From: Planctomycetota bacterium
Lineage (GTDB): Bacteria; Planctomycetota; B15-G4
Reading direction: 5' to 3'
NCBI GenBank assembly: GCA_003644265.1
Contig: QNBX01000203.1
Location: 1 to 7,076, forward strand
Length of the DNA: 7,076 bases
Shown: one piece after another, positions 6,356-7,076 of the stretch
Layout of the letters: each line of letters begins with the position of its first letter
Numbering within the stretch: position 1 is the first letter of the stretch
Notes under the pieces: model-generated
Databases searched by the model: none
Seen by the model: the letters and a program-made list of their open reading frames with translations, nothing else
What the model was told of the DNA's origin: nothing
Position numbers and translations under genes: made by a program

Positions 6356-6361
6356 CCTCCC
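6356..6361 (-). promoter_or_regulatory. Ribosome binding site that fixes the GH3 start
   Basis: Minus-strand GGGAGG lies 5 nt before GTG 6350-6348 and 8 nt before GTG 6347-6345. It is the same hexamer as that of the EIIA gene. The longer alternative starting at GTG 6389 has only TTTGATAGC in front of it. Confidence 0.65.
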
Positions 6362-6393
6362 ACGGACCGACGCCGGCCCGGACAGGCACGCTA

Positions 6394-7076
6394 TCAAAGC
6401 GCCGGCGGGATGGCGTCGGGAAGCGGGCTCGCGAGCGTGCCGGGAGCCGTGCCGGGAGCCGTGCCGGGAGCCGTGCCGGGAGCCGTGCCGGGAGCCGGAC
6501 TCGGGCTCGTGCCGGGCGAGAGCAGCTCTCGCCAGCGGGGGATCAGCCGCTCGTGCAGGAACGGCAGGGCGCTGGCACGAGCCGCGCCGGCCAACCGCGC
6601 GTGCAGGGGCTCGTCGCGGGGCAGGCGCCGGGCCAACTCCAGCAGCGCGCCGGGCTGATCGTCCGGCGCGAGCAGGGCGTTGTGTCCGTGCCGCAGCGGC
6701 CCATCGGGGCTGGAGTGTGCGTACGCCAGCACGGGCAGCCCGGCGGACAGGGCCTCGAGCAGCGCCACCGGCAGGCCCTCCCGTTGACCCCAGGGCGTGC
6801 TGCCGTAGGGCGCGACAAACGCGTCCTGCCGCGCGAGCCAGCGGGCCTTGTGCGAGCCGCTGAGCGCTCCCACCAGGCGCACGCCGGGCAGCGCGCGGGC
6901 GAGGGCTGCCAGTTCGCCGGCCAGCGGACCGTCCCCGGCGATCTCCAGCTGGAGTGCGGATCGGGCGTGAGGCTGGGTGCCGGGCAGGACATCGGGCCGG
7001 GCGCTGGGGCCGTTGCCGGATCGGGCCTCCCGCTGCGCCGCGCCCGCGCTTGTGGCCGTGGCACCGGCACCGGCAC
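6394..7076 (-). CDS. GT4-family glycosyltransferase, C-terminal half (5' truncated at window edge)
   Basis: The frame is open from the right edge to TGA at 6394-6396 (a TAG follows in frame), giving 226 visible residues; the N-terminal acceptor domain lies outside. The C-terminal GT-B donor domain is clear: LQLEIAGDGPLAGEL, then VRLVGALSG, FVAPYG, and REGLPVALLEALSAGLPVLAY. The last carries the GT4 E-x7-E pair (codons 6780-6778 and 6756-6754), which binds the nucleotide-sugar. Such retaining enzymes use an activated sugar to build glycans or glycolipids; donor and acceptor are unknown. A GTG at 6882 is in frame but would begin inside the nucleotide-binding fold, so it is not the start. Two oddities: the leftmost visible 45 or so residues are Ala/Gly-rich low complexity before the Rossmann strand, and the tail carries a five-copy APGT repeat. 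The GH3 gene follows 43 bp after this stop (or 4 bp, if GTG 6389 is used). Confidence 0.87.
   Translation of the reverse strand, partial: AGAGATATSAGAAQREARSGNGPSARPDVLPGTQPHARSALQLEIAGDGPLAGELAALARALPGVRLVGALSGSHKARWLARQDAFVAPYGSTPWGQREGLPVALLEALSAGLPVLAYAHSSPDGPLRHGHNALLAPDDQPGALLELARRLPRDEPLHARLAGAARASALPFLHERLIPRWRELLSPGTSPSPAPGTAPGTAPGTAPGTAPGTLASPLPDAIPPAL
6437..6496. repeat. Five perfect 12-bp tandem repeats (minisatellite)
   Basis: GTGCCGGGAGCC occurs five times without a mismatch at 6437-6448, 6449-6460, 6461-6472, 6473-6484 and 6485-6496. On the minus strand it encodes APGT five times in the tail of the glycosyltransferase. A partial match (GTGCCGGG, about 6509-6516) lies just beyond. 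Perfect identity suggests recent expansion by slippage; each unit is a multiple of 3, so the frame is kept. Confidence 0.95.
7060..7076. repeat. GGCACC hexamer run at the right edge
   Basis: GGCACC is repeated at 7060-7065 and 7066-7071 and partly at 7072-7076, cut by the window end. On the minus strand it encodes alternating Gly/Ala within the glycosyltransferase, at the start of its low-complexity insert. Total copy number cannot be seen. Confidence 0.7.

Noticed and set aside
6437..6496. CRISPR-like array
   Set aside because: The 12-bp units are directly adjacent with no spacers and encode an in-frame protein repeat; no cas genes are present.
5085..6863. A 592-codon open frame on the + strand
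   Set aside because: It lies antisense to the GH3 and glycosyltransferase genes, both with clear catalytic motifs, and its His/Gly/Arg-rich product has no recognisable domain. Long antisense frames are expected in very GC-rich coding DNA.

Overview
The window is very GC-rich, with strong G/C third-position bias, GTG/TTG starts and dense packing. It holds six protein-coding genes and no recognisable RNA gene, insertion sequence or CRISPR array. The gene content (a long sulfatase-like hydrolase with an N-terminal beta-rich region, a TPR-like single-pass membrane protein, a divergent sigma factor, an EIIA-type PTS protein beside a GH3 enzyme) and a TAGACT-type -10 element suggest a high-GC Planctomycetota or Myxococcota lineage. 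This placement is an inference from gene style only; no phylogenetic marker is present.

Left block (+ strand, 1-3459): the 3' end of a single-pass membrane protein with a TPR-like outer part, followed with almost no gap by a large membrane-anchored alkaline-phosphatase-superfamily (sulfatase-like) hydrolase. The two genes are in the same frame, separated by one TGA. The natural start region of the second gene reads GTC rather than GTG, so its initiation site is unclear.

Middle block (+ strand, 3460-4415): a plausible extended -10 promoter, a leader of about 200 nt rich in inverted repeats, and a divergent sigma-70-family (ECF-like) sigma factor or related HTH regulator. It runs head-on into the leftward genes, with only 10 bp between the two stop codons.

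Right block (- strand, 7076-4426): a tight three-gene operon reading leftward. In transcription order it holds the C-terminal half of a GT4 glycosyltransferase, a two-domain GH3 (NagZ-like) glycosidase, and an EIIA (PtsN/fructose-type) phosphocarrier. The last two overlap by GTGA. No EI, HPr or EIIB is visible, so the EIIA is more likely a regulator or orphan phospho-acceptor than part of a sugar transporter here.

On the whole these are known protein families. The points most worth following are the orphan EIIA coupled to a NagZ-like glycosidase and a glycosyltransferase, the Thr-nucleophile hydrolase with its start-codon anomaly, the structured sigma-factor leader, and a perfect five-copy 12-bp repeat in the glycosyltransferase tail.
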